Below, piece after piece: positions 51,426 to 62,527 of a stretch of 64,000 bases of DNA. A program made the translations under genes and the position numbers. The first letter of the stretch is position 1. Each line of letters starts with the position of its first letter. Below the pieces are notes generated by a model. The model saw only the letters and a list, made by a program, of their open reading frames with translations. It had not been told where the DNA came from and made no database searches. Origin of the DNA: Streptomyces hiroshimensis (GTDB taxonomy: Bacteria; Actinomycetota; Actinomycetes; Streptomycetales; Streptomycetaceae); the NCBI RefSeq assembly GCF_014650335.1, contig NZ_BMUT01000001.1, positions 177,037 to 241,036 on the forward strand. The letters run 5' to 3'.

Positions 51426-52322
51426 ATGGGTGCGCAGCTCAGTTCCTTCGCCGACGAGGCCGCCCGGGCGCGGATACTCGGCGCCTACGACAAGGCGATG
51501 GCCTTCTGGCCGGAGCCGCGCGGGCAGCGGGACGTCAGCACGTCCTTCGGGACGACCCGCGTCCACACCTACGGCGGCGGCCCGGGCACCCCGGTCGTCC
51601 TGCTGCACGGCCAGAGCGCGACCCCCGCCGAATGGGCGCCGCACGTGGCCGTGCTCGGCGAGGGGCGCCCCGTGCTGGCCGTCGACCGCGTCGGCGACCC
51701 GGGGTACAGCACGCAGAGCGCCCCCGTCACCACGGCGCAGGACACCGCGAACTGGCTGGAAGAGGTCCTTGCGGGCCTCGGCCTGGAGCGGGCGCACCTG
51801 GTCGGTCACTCGTACGGCGGCTGGGTCGCCCTCAATCACGCGGCTCGCAGACCCGCCCGCGTCGCCTCGGTCGCCGCCTACGAGCCGCCCCGGGCCCTCG
51901 CCCCGCTGCGGCCGGGCTTCCTCCTGGGCGCCGTCGCCGCCATGGTCAGCGGCTCGGAGAAGTTCCAGCGCCGCTGGTTCACCGGGCTCATCGGCGACAC
52001 GGGCGCCGCCCCCGAGGAGGCCGAGGCGCAGATGCGCCTGTCGCTGGAGGCCCTGCGCGGCTTCCGCGTACGCCTGCTGCCGCCGCCGCGCATGACCGAC
52101 GAGGAACTGCGCTCCGTGACGGCGCCCGCCCTGATCCTGCTCGGCGGGGCGAACCGGGCCATGGACTCCACGCGTGCCGCGGAGCGGGCGCGCCGCCTGA
52201 TCCCGGACGTGCGGGCGGAGATCGTGCCCGGCGCCGGGCACGGCATCCCGGTAAAGGTGCTGAACAGCCGCGTGCCGGAGTTCTGGCGCGAGGCGGAGGC
52301 CGCGCAGGGCGGGCGCGCCTGA
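51426..52322 (+). CDS. Alpha/beta hydrolase
   Basis: 298-residue alpha/beta-fold hydrolase. It has an HG oxyanion motif VVLLHGQSATPAEWAPH, nucleophile elbow VGHSYGGWVAL, acid region ALILLGGANRAMDS and catalytic histidine GAGHGIPVKV. Substrate unknown. ATG 51426 has GGGGGAGG upstream; ATG 51375 in the same frame would add 17 residues. It diverges from the Uma2 gene (194-bp gap with no other feature seen). Confidence 0.88.
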   Translation: MGAQLSSFADEAARARILGAYDKAMAFWPEPRGQRDVSTSFGTTRVHTYGGGPGTPVVLLHGQSATPAEWAPHVAVLGEGRPVLAVDRVGDPGYSTQSAPVTTAQDTANWLEEVLAGLGLERAHLVGHSYGGWVALNHAARRPARVASVAAYEPPRALAPLRPGFLLGAVAAMVSGSEKFQRRWFTGLIGDTGAAPEEAEAQMRLSLEALRGFRVRLLPPPRMTDEELRSVTAPALILLGGANRAMDSTRAAERARRLIPDVRAEIVPGAGHGIPVKVLNSRVPEFWREAEAAQGGRA

Positions 52323-52394
52323 GGCACGCCTGCCGGGGCCCGGAGGGATACGGCCCTGTCAGGACATGACCGTTCCCCGGCGATGTACTAGAGT

Positions 52395-52412
52395 TATCTC
52401 GACATCGAGATA
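52395..52412. promoter_or_regulatory. Palindromic operator candidate upstream of aconitase
   Basis: Near-perfect palindrome TATCTCGACATCGAGATA, 130 bp before the aconitase start, overlapping the probable promoter region. It shares half-sites and spacing with the palindrome before the HTH-MurA gene (49179-49196). Confidence 0.65.
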
Positions 52413-52443
52413 TCTGCCGAGAGGCGTACCGCTGTCGCGCCAG

Positions 52444-55256
<2,813 letters not shown>

Positions 55257-55284
55257 GCGGTTCCGGCGGCACAGCCGAGCGGTC

Positions 55285-55321
55285 CAGGGCCGCACCCCGT
55301 CTCGTACGGGGTGCGGCCCTG
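55285..55321 (+). terminator. Terminator after acnA
   Basis: Perfect 16-bp arms, CAGGGCCGCACCCCGT and ACGGGGTGCGGCCCTG, with a 5-nt loop. The rest of the 350-bp gap to the next gene (55322-55606) contains AT-richer sequence with a TTGACT at about 55430 that may belong to the promoter of the peptide genes; no gene is seen there. Confidence 0.92.
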
Positions 55322-55606
55322 CTGCATTGTGGGGCCGCGATTCTGCAGAAGAGCCTGCAGCAGAGTCTGCAAAAGGGGCCGGAAGCCGCCAAGTTCAACA
55401 AGGTGGTAAGTAAGTTGCTATTCACGCCAATTGACTCATGCGTGCCCTTGGCCCGGGACGCGCGTTCGCCCCTGCACCCTCCCGGGGCGGTTTCCAACCC
55501 ATTCGGGTGATCAGAGGATTGGCGAAGTGTCGGACTTTCCGTTCCTGGTTAGTCTCCGGCGGGGATCGACGCCGGGACGATGTCGTCCCCTAGGGAGGGA
55601 ACAACC

Positions 55607-55876
55607 ATGGGATCCGCCGTCACTTTCGGGGAGCTCGAACGCCTTTCCGGCGAGGAGCTTCCCCCGCGACTCGCGCTGTCGAGCGTGTTGCCGGCGGGTA
55701 CCGATCAGCCGGTCTACCCGGCGATGGTGAAGACCGACCACGGCACCACGGTCGCCTACGCCTGCCAGTACCGGCAGAACGCGGGAAGTCCTCCGCTCCT
55801 CGTCTTCCTGGGACTCGCCTCCCAGGACCCCGGCTATACGACGACGTGCATTCCCGCGGCCATCTCCAGCCATTGA
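55607..55876 (+). CDS. Candidate RiPP-like precursor peptide 1
   Basis: 89-residue peptide. The leader-like N-terminus (VTFGELERLSGEELPPR) is acidic and helical. The C-terminal half carries two cysteines: VAYACQ and the end motif TTTCIPAAISSH. ATG 55607 follows AGGGAGGGA with ideal spacing (an in-frame ATG at 55580 precedes that site). It is homologous to the next gene over the leader motif (F.EL..L.GE.LP.R) and the C-terminal ~47 residues (DHGT.VA..ACQ ... LGL.S ... TCIPAA..SH). Followed 34 bp later by that paralogue and then an M50 protease gene. No function can be assigned from homology I recognise. Confidence 0.8.
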   Translation: MGSAVTFGELERLSGEELPPRLALSSVLPAGTDQPVYPAMVKTDHGTTVAYACQYRQNAGSPPLLVFLGLASQDPGYTTTCIPAAISSH

Positions 55877-55909
55877 GGCACTGAATCGCAATCAGAGAAG
55901 GGGAATGGA

Positions 55910-56254
55910 ATGGACAACGCCATCAGCTTCGAGGAACTCGACGCCATCGCGGGCGAGGTGCTGCCCGAGCGTACGGTCATGGGCATCGTGGCCGCCCCGC
56001 TCGCCTACGGCCCCGCCGGGGACGGTGACGGCGGCGCGGGCGCCGGTGCCGGCAGCTCCAGCAGCAGCTCCGCGTCCTCGGGCGGCGGCGTGGTGAACGC
56101 CCCGGCTCCGCACGACCACGGCACCGTGGCGCTCTCGGCCTGCCAGGCCGTGGACCGTCAGGGCACGCCGGGCCTCTTCGGCTCGCTCGGCCTGCCGTCC
56201 ACCAACCCCACCACGAGCATCACGTGCATCCCGGCGGCCGTCGCCAGCCACTGA
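55910..56254 (+). CDS. Candidate RiPP-like precursor peptide 2
   Basis: 114-residue paralogue of the preceding peptide. The leader-like ISFEELDAIAGEVLPER is followed by a Gly/Ser-rich spacer (about residues 38-62, with a run of serines) absent from peptide 1, then DHGTVALSACQ and the C-terminal TSITCIPAAVASH. Conservation of the two cysteines and of TCIPAA between otherwise diverged copies suggests a mature C-terminal product with a disulfide or other cysteine modification. ATG 55910 with GAGAAGGGGA upstream. A stem-loop separates it from the protease gene. Confidence 0.8.
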   Translation: MDNAISFEELDAIAGEVLPERTVMGIVAAPLAYGPAGDGDGGAGAGAGSSSSSSASSGGGVVNAPAPHDHGTVALSACQAVDRQGTPGLFGSLGLPSTNPTTSITCIPAAVASH

Positions 56255-56291
56255 CCGCGTATCGCGCTGTCAGCTGACATACGCACCCTGG

Positions 56292-56317
56292 GAAGGGCCG
56301 GACGTGTCCGGCCCTTC
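56292..56317 (+). terminator. Stem-loop between peptide genes and M50 protease
   Basis: Perfect 12-bp stem GAAGGGCCGGAC/GTCCGGCCCTTC with a 2-nt loop, followed by a pyrimidine-rich tract. The position suits partial termination or processing that keeps precursor mRNA more abundant than protease mRNA, as in many bacteriocin operons. Confidence 0.8.
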
Positions 56318-56364
56318 TCCTCGTCCCCTCCTGCCCCTCTTCTCCCTCCCCACGGAGAGTGTTC

Positions 56365-57606
56365 ATGGCCCTGCCCGCCCTGGTGGCCGGTACGGAACTG
56401 GTCGGCGAGTTCGAGGACTCCGGCTACCGCGAGCCGCCGCACCTGGTCTGCCGCCCCGACGGGCAGATCGTCCGCCTCCCCGCCGTGCTCTACCAGGTCG
56501 CCCGGGCGCTCGACGGCCGTCCCGTGGAGCGGGTCGCCGAGCAGCTCAGCCGGGAGACAGGGCGGCAGTTCGCCGCGGAGCACGTCGTCTTCCTCATCGA
56601 CAAGAAGCTCGCACCGCTGGGACTGACGACCTACAGCGACGGTTCGCCGCCTCCGCCCACGGCGAAGGCGGACCCGTTCCTGGCCTTCCGCTTCCGGCTG
56701 GCCGTTCTGCCGGAGCGCGCCACGTGGCTGCTGGCCGGCCTGTTCGCGTGGCTGTTCCGGCCGGTGCTGGTCCTGCTCGCCCTGGGCGCCTTCGCCTTCG
56801 GCGAGGTGTGGCTGTGGATGACCCAGGACACGGGAGCCGCGCTGCGGGCCGTGCTCTCGTCCCCGCCTGACGTGCTCCTCGTCGTCCTGCTGGCCGTCGC
56901 CTCCTGCGTGTTCCACGAAATGGGCCACGGTGCGGCCTGCCGCTACGGCGGTGTGCGGCCCGGTGCGATGGGCTGCGGCATCTACCTGGTGTGGCCCGCC
57001 TTCTACACCGACATCACCAGCTCGTACCGGCTCGGCCGCGGGGGGCGCATCCGCGCGGACCTGGGCGGCGTCTACTTCAACGCACTGTTCGTGCTGGGCC
57101 TGCTGGCCTTGTACGGCGCGACCGGCAGCCCGTTGCTGCTGGTGGCGATCTTCTCCGTCCACCTGGAGATGATCCAGCAGCTCCTGCCGACGCTGCGGTT
57201 CGACGGCTACTACATCGTGGCGGATCTGGTGGGGATCCCCGATCTGTTCAAGTACATCGGGCCGATCCTCAAGCGGGTCGTCCTGCGCCGCCCGGAGGAC
57301 GAGCGCCTGAAGGCCCTGAAGCGGTGGCCGCAGATCGTCGTCGCGGCGTGGGTCCTGTTCCTGGTGCCCGCGCTCACGCTGCAGCTGGGCATGGTGCTGG
57401 CCAACCTGCCGCAGCTGCTCCGCTCGGACTGGCGCACCGTCAACCTGCTGGTGGAGAACGCCGGTACGGCCGGCTACCCCGTCCTCGGCACGGTGGCGAC
57501 GTGCCTGCAGATCGTCCTGCTCACGCTGCCGCTGGCCGGACTGGCGCTGGTTCTGGGGAGGCTTTTGCGCTCCCTCGCCCGTGGCGTCGGGCGCCGGTTT
57601 TCCTGA
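56365..57606 (+). CDS. M50 membrane zinc protease with PqqD-like N-terminal domain
   Basis: 413 residues. The N-terminal ~95 look like a PqqD/RRE-type winged domain (PHLVCRPDGQIVRLPAVLYQ, then VAEQLSRETGRQFAAEHVVF). They are followed by six or more membrane helices with the zinc site H184-E-M-G-H188 and third ligand D280 in LRFDGYYIVADL. The layout resembles 'putative peptide zinc metalloproteases' such as YydH, which accompany RiPP (epipeptide) operons. It would bind a leader peptide and cleave within or near the membrane. The two small peptides just upstream are the natural substrates; that is inference. ATG 56365 (GTG 56359 possible) with CGGAGAG upstream. Confidence 0.85.
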   Translation: MALPALVAGTELVGEFEDSGYREPPHLVCRPDGQIVRLPAVLYQVARALDGRPVERVAEQLSRETGRQFAAEHVVFLIDKKLAPLGLTTYSDGSPPPPTAKADPFLAFRFRLAVLPERATWLLAGLFAWLFRPVLVLLALGAFAFGEVWLWMTQDTGAALRAVLSSPPDVLLVVLLAVASCVFHEMGHGAACRYGGVRPGAMGCGIYLVWPAFYTDITSSYRLGRGGRIRADLGGVYFNALFVLGLLALYGATGSPLLLVAIFSVHLEMIQQLLPTLRFDGYYIVADLVGIPDLFKYIGPILKRVVLRRPEDERLKALKRWPQIVVAAWVLFLVPALTLQLGMVLANLPQLLRSDWRTVNLLVENAGTAGYPVLGTVATCLQIVLLTLPLAGLALVLGRLLRSLARGVGRRFS

Positions 57607-57616
57607 TCGCCGAATG

Positions 57617-57666
57617 GCCGGCAGAACGCCCGGGGCTGTTCCCTCAGCCCCGGGCTTTCTGCCGGC
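57617..57666. terminator. Large bidirectional terminator hairpin
   Basis: Arms GCCGGCAGAA...CCCGGGGCT and AGCCCCGGG...TTCTGCCGGC form an interrupted ~20-bp stem between the converging M50 protease and MetE-like genes. Confidence 0.9.
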
Positions 57667-57728
57667 GAACAGGCTTTTCGGTGAACCCGCAGCCCGCCAG
57701 CCCGCCGGCCCGTGAGCCCGCCGACCCG

Positions 57729-58808
57729 TCAGTAACCCAGCTCGCCGGCAGCCAGAGCGGTGCCTTCGACCCGGGCGCGGATCTTGGCGAAGGCGGTGTC
57801 GCGGGAGGTGGAGGTGTCGTCGGCGAAGGGGGAGAAACCGCAGTCGTCGCAGGTACCCAGGCGGTCGACGGGCAGATGACGGGCGGCGGCGAGGATCCGG
57901 TCGCGGACCTGTTCGGGGGTCTCGACCCTCGGGTCGATGGGGTCGGTGACCCCGACGAAGACGCGCGCGTTGCCGGGAAGATGGTCGGCGAGGACGCCGA
58001 GGACCTTGTCCGGATCCGGCTCACCGGCCAGCTGGACGTAGAACGCCCCGGCTTTCAGCTGCATCAGGGCAGGCAGGAGAGCCGCGTAGTCCACGTCGAG
58101 GCTGTGCGTGGAGTCCTGGTCGCCGCCGGGGCAGGTGTGCACGCCGATCCTGGCCTGTTCGGCGGCGGAGAAACGTTCCAGGACGCGGTTGTTGAGCGCG
58201 ATGAACTGCTCCAGCAGGCCCCCCGACGGGTCCAGCTTCAGCGAGAGGCGGGCCTCGGTGAAGTCGAGCTGGACGACGTGGGCCCCGGCTTCCAGGCAGC
58301 CGCGGATATCGGCTTCGGCTTCGGCGGTGAGATCGTCGAGGAAGGCCTCGCGGGGATAGCCGTCGATGCCGTCCTGCGGGTAGAGCAGGCTGAGCGCCGA
58401 GGGGGCGATGACGGCCTGCTTGACGGGGACCGTCGCGTGCCGGAGGGCGGCGCGCAGATAGCGGTCGGCGTGCACGGCGTAGCGCAGAGGTCCCGCCGTC
58501 AGCCGGGGCAGCTGCCGCTGGTGGCCGTCGGCGAAGGGGATGACCGCCCCGTCGGGTGCGAGCCCGTCGGCACCGGCCAGGGGGTACGTGGCGAAGCTGG
58601 GCTTGGCCTGCTCGCCGTCGGTGACGACCGGTGAGCCGATCTCCTCCAGGCGGCGGACGGTGTCGCGGACCGCCTGGTCCTGGGCGGCGGCGAGCTCGTC
58701 GTCGCCGATCCGGCCCGCGGCACGGTCCGCCATGGCCGCAAGCAGCTCGGCGGGCCGGGGAATGCTGCCGATGGGTTCGGTGGGAATGGTCAGGGAGGCC
58801 CGGGTCAC
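57729..58808 (-). CDS. MetE-like core methyltransferase (methionine synthase II fold)
   Basis: 359-residue protein corresponding to the C-terminal catalytic barrel of cobalamin-independent methionine synthase; the N-terminal folate domain of full MetE (~750 residues) is absent. It opens PTEPIGSIPRPAELL. Zinc ligands appear as HTCPGGDQDST and the LGTCDDCGFSPF cysteines; the VVQLDFTEARLSL acidic site is also seen. Short 'core-MetE' proteins use other methyl donors or act in secondary metabolism; the donor here is unknown. ATG 58808 overlaps the upstream secreted-protein gene by 4 bp. Confidence 0.87.
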   Translation of the reverse strand: MTRASLTIPTEPIGSIPRPAELLAAMADRAAGRIGDDELAAAQDQAVRDTVRRLEEIGSPVVTDGEQAKPSFATYPLAGADGLAPDGAVIPFADGHQRQLPRLTAGPLRYAVHADRYLRAALRHATVPVKQAVIAPSALSLLYPQDGIDGYPREAFLDDLTAEAEADIRGCLEAGAHVVQLDFTEARLSLKLDPSGGLLEQFIALNNRVLERFSAAEQARIGVHTCPGGDQDSTHSLDVDYAALLPALMQLKAGAFYVQLAGEPDPDKVLGVLADHLPGNARVFVGVTDPIDPRVETPEQVRDRILAAARHLPVDRLGTCDDCGFSPFADDTSTSRDTAFAKIRARVEGTALAAGELGY

Positions 58809-59347
58809 GGCTGGATCACCAGCTGAGCCTGGCCGTTGTTACCCCGGAGTCCGGAGGAGAGACACTCCGTGGGCAGCTGTTGCGGCAGTGCGAGGAGCAC
58901 GTCCCGCCGCGCCGACTGCCCCTTCCCGCGCCCCTCGGCGACCCGGCCCGACAGCGTGACGTCGAGAACGCCGGCCGTACGGACAGTGGTGCCCTGGTCG
59001 TAGAGGATCAACGACTGCTCGCCGTCGTCATACTTCACGACCTCCGTGATGCGGGGGTTGCTCAAGCCGTCACAGGACGCCGACGGTGAGACCCCGTCCA
59101 GGGAACCGGTGGCGTGTACGGTCCGGCCGGGTTCGACGGTGCACGTGTACCAGGCGTCCGTGTGGACGCGGGTACTGCGTGACGCAGAGGTCAGGGGCGG
59201 GTCGTACGTGCTGGTGCTGTCGCCCTGGCACAGGACGCCCCCTCTGTGCCTGCCCTCGTGGGCCTGACCGGCCGGTGCCCATCCCCATGCCGAGCCCACC
59301 AGGAGCAGGGAGCTCAACACCACCGCCGCACTACGCCTGCTGACCAT
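58805..59347 (-). CDS. Secreted hypothetical protein
   Basis: 180 residues with a Sec signal peptide (basic start, hydrophobic AAVVLSSLLLVGSAWGWAPA, cleavage near GQAHE). The mature part contains four cysteines (VLCQGD, WYTCTVE, ASCDGL, TECLSS), probably two disulfides, and a beta-rich pattern. No family recognised. The GTG/ATG-proximal start at 59347 precedes the core-MetE gene with a 4-bp overlap, an odd pairing of an exported and a cytoplasmic protein. Confidence 0.75.
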   Translation of the reverse strand: MVSRRSAAVVLSSLLLVGSAWGWAPAGQAHEGRHRGGVLCQGDSTSTYDPPLTSASRSTRVHTDAWYTCTVEPGRTVHATGSLDGVSPSASCDGLSNPRITEVVKYDDGEQSLILYDQGTTVRTAGVLDVTLSGRVAEGRGKGQSARRDVLLALPQQLPTECLSSGLRGNNGQAQLVIQP

Positions 59348-59567
59348 GCACCCTCCAGGAATCCGGATCCACTACCGGCCCTTGGCTACCCCGGGGCACC
59401 TCCGCCGTCCCCCGGCTCTCGCAGTGGACCGACCGCGCGCATCCCGTTCCGCGCGCGGGGCCGGCATCACGTGCACGACGTCACCGCAGCGCGAGCCGTC
59501 CCCGGAGCCTGGAACCCCGGTGTGGCGGGTAGGGATTTGCCGGCCAAACCCGATGGAAGGTGCTTCA

Positions 59568-60089
59568 GTGGATGAAACCGCAGCCAAACGACTCGTCTTC
59601 GCCATGCTGGACACGGACGGAGACGGGGTCATCTCGAAGGCCGAATACTCCGCGCGGGTCGAGCGGGTGACCCTGGCGACCGGACGGACGGACGACGACC
59701 CCCTGGTCATCGCCGCCCGCGCGAACGGTGCGCGCGCATGGGCGGCGATGGACGCGGACGGCGACGGGGGAGTGACCTTCGACGAGTACGCGGCCTGGGC
59801 CGGCGCCGAGGCGTTCGACACCGTCTGCGAGCCCGTGCTCCGCGGCCTCTTCGACCTCGCCGACGCCGACGGGGACGGCGCCCTGGACCTCAAGGAGTTC
59901 ACGACGTTGCGCGCGGCCCTGGGGAACCCGGTCGGCAACATCGAATCGGCCTTCGCCGCGCTGGACGGTGACGGCGACGGGCGCGTCGGCCGTGACGACT
60001 ACCTCGCCTCGGTCCGGGCGCACGTCGCCGGGGAGGACTCGCCTGTGGGCGAGGCGCTGTACCGCCGGGAGAACTCGCTGAGCGGATGA
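59568..60089 (+). CDS. EF-hand calcium-binding protein (calmodulin-like)
   Basis: 173-residue protein with four EF-hand loops beginning at residues 15 (DTDGDGVISKAE), 62 (DADGDGGVTFDE), 99 (DADGDGALDLKE) and 133 (DGDGDGRVGRDD), all with intact Ca2+ ligands. Streptomyces calerythrin/CabB-D-type proteins of this kind buffer or sense calcium in the cytoplasm. GTG 59568 has GGAAGG upstream. There is no signal peptide. The 220-bp gap on its left is shared with the diverging secreted-protein gene; nothing else was seen there. Confidence 0.93.
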   Translation: MDETAAKRLVFAMLDTDGDGVISKAEYSARVERVTLATGRTDDDPLVIAARANGARAWAAMDADGDGGVTFDEYAAWAGAEAFDTVCEPVLRGLFDLADADGDGALDLKEFTTLRAALGNPVGNIESAFAALDGDGDGRVGRDDYLASVRAHVAGEDSPVGEALYRRENSLSG

Positions 60090-60221
60090 AGCGGTGCCGG
60101 GATGCCGAGGGCGATGGACCGGCATTCCCGGGCCGAGGCGTCTACCCGGGGTAGCCCCCGCTGTCCTTCGACTCGTTTTGATCACTTAGGATCGCGAAGA
60201 GTCGAACTCCTGGGGGAATGT

Positions 60222-61391
60222 GTGAAATTGAGACTCCGCTCCGTCGTGGCGGCGGCCGCACTCGCCGTCGGCCTCGCCCTCCCGCCGGGCACGGCCGCGG
60301 CTGCGACCGCGGCTCCCGCGCCGCCGGCCGGCCTGGACGCCAAGGCTCTCCAGGCGGCGCTGGACAAGCTGACGGCGGCCGGGGCCCCCGCCGCCCTCGC
60401 CGAGGTGCGGGTCGGAGACCAGCGGTGGTCGGGCGCCAGTGGCGTGCGGGACGTACGGAGCGAGCAGCCCGCCCGCCCCGGTGACCGCTATCGCGTGGCC
60501 AGCGTGACCAAGTCGATGGTCGCGACCGTCGTGATGCAGCTCGCCGACGAGGGGAAACTGAAGCTGGACGACCCGGTGGCGAAGCACCTTCCGGGCATGC
60601 TCCCCTACAAGGAGCCCATCAACCTGCGGCAGTTGCTCAACCACACCAGCGGAATCCCGGACTACCTCGACGACCTGTACCCGACCGGTTCGCTTGAGGA
60701 ACACCAGAAGAACCGATTCCGGTACTTCGCTCCGCAAGGCTTGATCAAGAACGCGGTCAAGCGCCCGCTCGCGGACCCGTCGAGCCCGGATCTGCCCTAC
60801 TCCAACACCAACTACGCACTGCTCGGCCTGGTCGTGGAGAAGGTCACCGGCAAGTCGCTGGGCACCGAACTGACGCGCAGGGTCTTCCGGCCCGCCGGAA
60901 TGCGCGACACCTCGTATCCGACCGTGAACCCGTTCCTGAGCGGGCCGCATGTGAACGGCTACATCAAGCCGGAGAACGGGCCACTGGTCGACGCCACGGA
61001 CTACACCCCGTCGGTGTGGGGCGCCGCGGCCGCCGTGGTGTCCACCAGTGCCGACCTCAACCGGTTCTTCCGCGCGCTGTCCGACGGGACGCTGCTCTCC
61101 CCGGCCCGGCTGGCCGAGATGCGGCAGCAGGGCGGCAAGTACCCGTACTACACGCAGGGCCTGATGGCCGGCGGTGACCTCTGTCCCGCCAGGCCGGGCG
61201 AACTGATGTGGGGCAACCGGGGCAACGGCTTCGGCTACCGGTCCATGAGCTTCAGCTCCCCGGACGGCCGCCGCCAGGTGAGCTTCGGGTGGACGGTGAG
61301 CGCGCCCGGCGTGGCCGGACCGCCGGCCGTGGAGAAGGCCTGGCAGGAGTTCCTGCTGGCCGCCCTCGGCGCCACCTGCGGCCGAGGCTGA
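60222..61391 (+). CDS. Secreted serine hydrolase (beta-lactamase/D-Ala-D-Ala carboxypeptidase class C fold)
   Basis: 389 residues with a signal peptide (KLRLRSVVAAAALAVGLALP, cleavage near AAAATAA). The fold motifs are S94-V-T-K97, Y193-S-N195 and a late glycine-rich motif near GNRGNGFGYRSM in place of KTG. It resembles the Streptomyces R61 DD-peptidase group and esterase-type penicillin-binding proteins, acting outside the membrane on cell-wall peptides or esters. GTG 60222 with GGGGGAATGT upstream. A terminator shared with the converging gene follows. Confidence 0.9.
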   Translation: MKLRLRSVVAAAALAVGLALPPGTAAAATAAPAPPAGLDAKALQAALDKLTAAGAPAALAEVRVGDQRWSGASGVRDVRSEQPARPGDRYRVASVTKSMVATVVMQLADEGKLKLDDPVAKHLPGMLPYKEPINLRQLLNHTSGIPDYLDDLYPTGSLEEHQKNRFRYFAPQGLIKNAVKRPLADPSSPDLPYSNTNYALLGLVVEKVTGKSLGTELTRRVFRPAGMRDTSYPTVNPFLSGPHVNGYIKPENGPLVDATDYTPSVWGAAAAVVSTSADLNRFFRALSDGTLLSPARLAEMRQQGGKYPYYTQGLMAGGDLCPARPGELMWGNRGNGFGYRSMSFSSPDGRRQVSFGWTVSAPGVAGPPAVEKAWQEFLLAALGATCGRG

Positions 61392-61412
61392 CGGCCGACG
61401 GCTGACAGTGAC

Positions 61413-61445
61413 GGAGGGCCGCACCCCACCGGGGTGCGGCCCTCC
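61413..61445. terminator. Bidirectional terminator
   Basis: Perfect 15-bp arms, GGAGGGCCGCACCCC and GGGGTGCGGCCCTCC, with a 3-nt loop between two converging genes. Confidence 0.93.
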
Positions 61446-61471
61446 GCGTCACGTCACCTCAGCACATCAGG

Positions 61472-62527
61472 TCAGTACATCAGGCGGAACTGGTTCCAGC
61501 CCGAGTTGCCGATCTTGACCTTGTAGTCGTACGGCTGGTCCGAACGGCCCGTGCCGCGGTACAGCCACAGCGCGCCGTCGTTGTCGCGCGCGATCAGGTC
61601 GGCCTTGCCGTCGAGGTCGACGTCACCGGTGCCGACCAGCTTGTTGAACTGGTTCCAGCCGCCGCCGATGCGCTGCTTGTACTCGAACGGCTTGGTGTAG
61701 TCGCCGGTGCCCTTGTAGAGCCACAGCACGCCGTCCTTGTCGCGGGCGACGATGTCGGCCTTGCCGTCACCGGTCAGGTCGCCGCGGCCGGCGATCTCGG
61801 TGAACTGGCCCCAGCCCGGGCCGACCTTCTTACGGCCGCTCAGGGTGCCGTCCGGGTAGGCGAGGTAGAGCCACAGGACGCCCTCGCGGTCGCGGACGAG
61901 GATGTCGGACTCCTTGCCGCCGCCGAGGTTGCCGGGGGACATGAACTGGTCGTACTGGCCCCAGTCGTCCGCCACGATGCTCGCGCTCTTGCCCGCGGGG
62001 GCGAAGATGATGTTCTGGGCGTTGTCGCGGACGTACAGGCCGTCGGCGATGCCGTCGCGGTCGTGGTCGACGCGGGCCGCGGCGTTGATGGCGCTCCAGC
62101 CGTTGGTGACGTACTCCTTGGGCGTGATGCCGCCCTTGCCGTCGGGCCAGTAGAAGTACAGGTCGTCGTTGTTGACGGCGCTCAGGGGCAGGAAGGGGGC
62201 CTCGGCGGCGGGGCCGTCGGCCTTGACGCCCTTGCGCGGGGCCGCGAGGCCCGGGGCGTGGGTGGCCGAGGGGGCCTTGGGGGCGTTCGGCCCGGTCTTC
62301 GGGTAGTCGCCGGACTTCGCCTCGCCGCGCAGCGCCTCGGAGCGGTGCTTGAACGACGTGTCGGCGGGCAGCTTGGCCGCGCGCTGGGCCGCGGTACCGG
62401 CGGGCGAGGTCTTGGGGCCGTCGGCGAGGGCGGTTCCGGCGGTGGTGCCGACCAGGGCGGCGGCTATCGCAGCGGTCGCGACGCGCTGCATCGCGCGGGC
62501 GCGCGGGCGGCCGGGAAGGTGAGCCAC
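61472..62527 (-). CDS. Secreted VCBS/FG-GAP repeat protein
   Basis: 351-residue exported protein. After a signal peptide (RVATAAIAAALVGTTAGTALA) and a ~90-residue linker come repeats with calcium-loop-like motifs: DHDRDGIADGLYVRD, GDLTGDGKADIVARDKDG and GDVDLDGKADLIARDNDG, each followed by a Trp-rich WLY strand. It probably forms a beta-propeller-like extracellular domain; no catalytic part is present. It starts at GTG 62527. Many paralogues of such proteins occur in Streptomyces. Confidence 0.88.
   Translation of the reverse strand: MAHLPGRPRARAMQRVATAAIAAALVGTTAGTALADGPKTSPAGTAAQRAAKLPADTSFKHRSEALRGEAKSGDYPKTGPNAPKAPSATHAPGLAAPRKGVKADGPAAEAPFLPLSAVNNDDLYFYWPDGKGGITPKEYVTNGWSAINAAARVDHDRDGIADGLYVRDNAQNIIFAPAGKSASIVADDWGQYDQFMSPGNLGGGKESDILVRDREGVLWLYLAYPDGTLSGRKKVGPGWGQFTEIAGRGDLTGDGKADIVARDKDGVLWLYKGTGDYTKPFEYKQRIGGGWNQFNKLVGTGDVDLDGKADLIARDNDGALWLYRGTGRSDQPYDYKVKIGNSGWNQFRLMY

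Noticed and set aside
55607..56254. Class I or II lanthipeptide cluster
   Set aside because: No LanB/LanC/LanM or LanT gene lies beside the peptides; only an M50 protease is present, so a standard lanthipeptide assignment is not supported.
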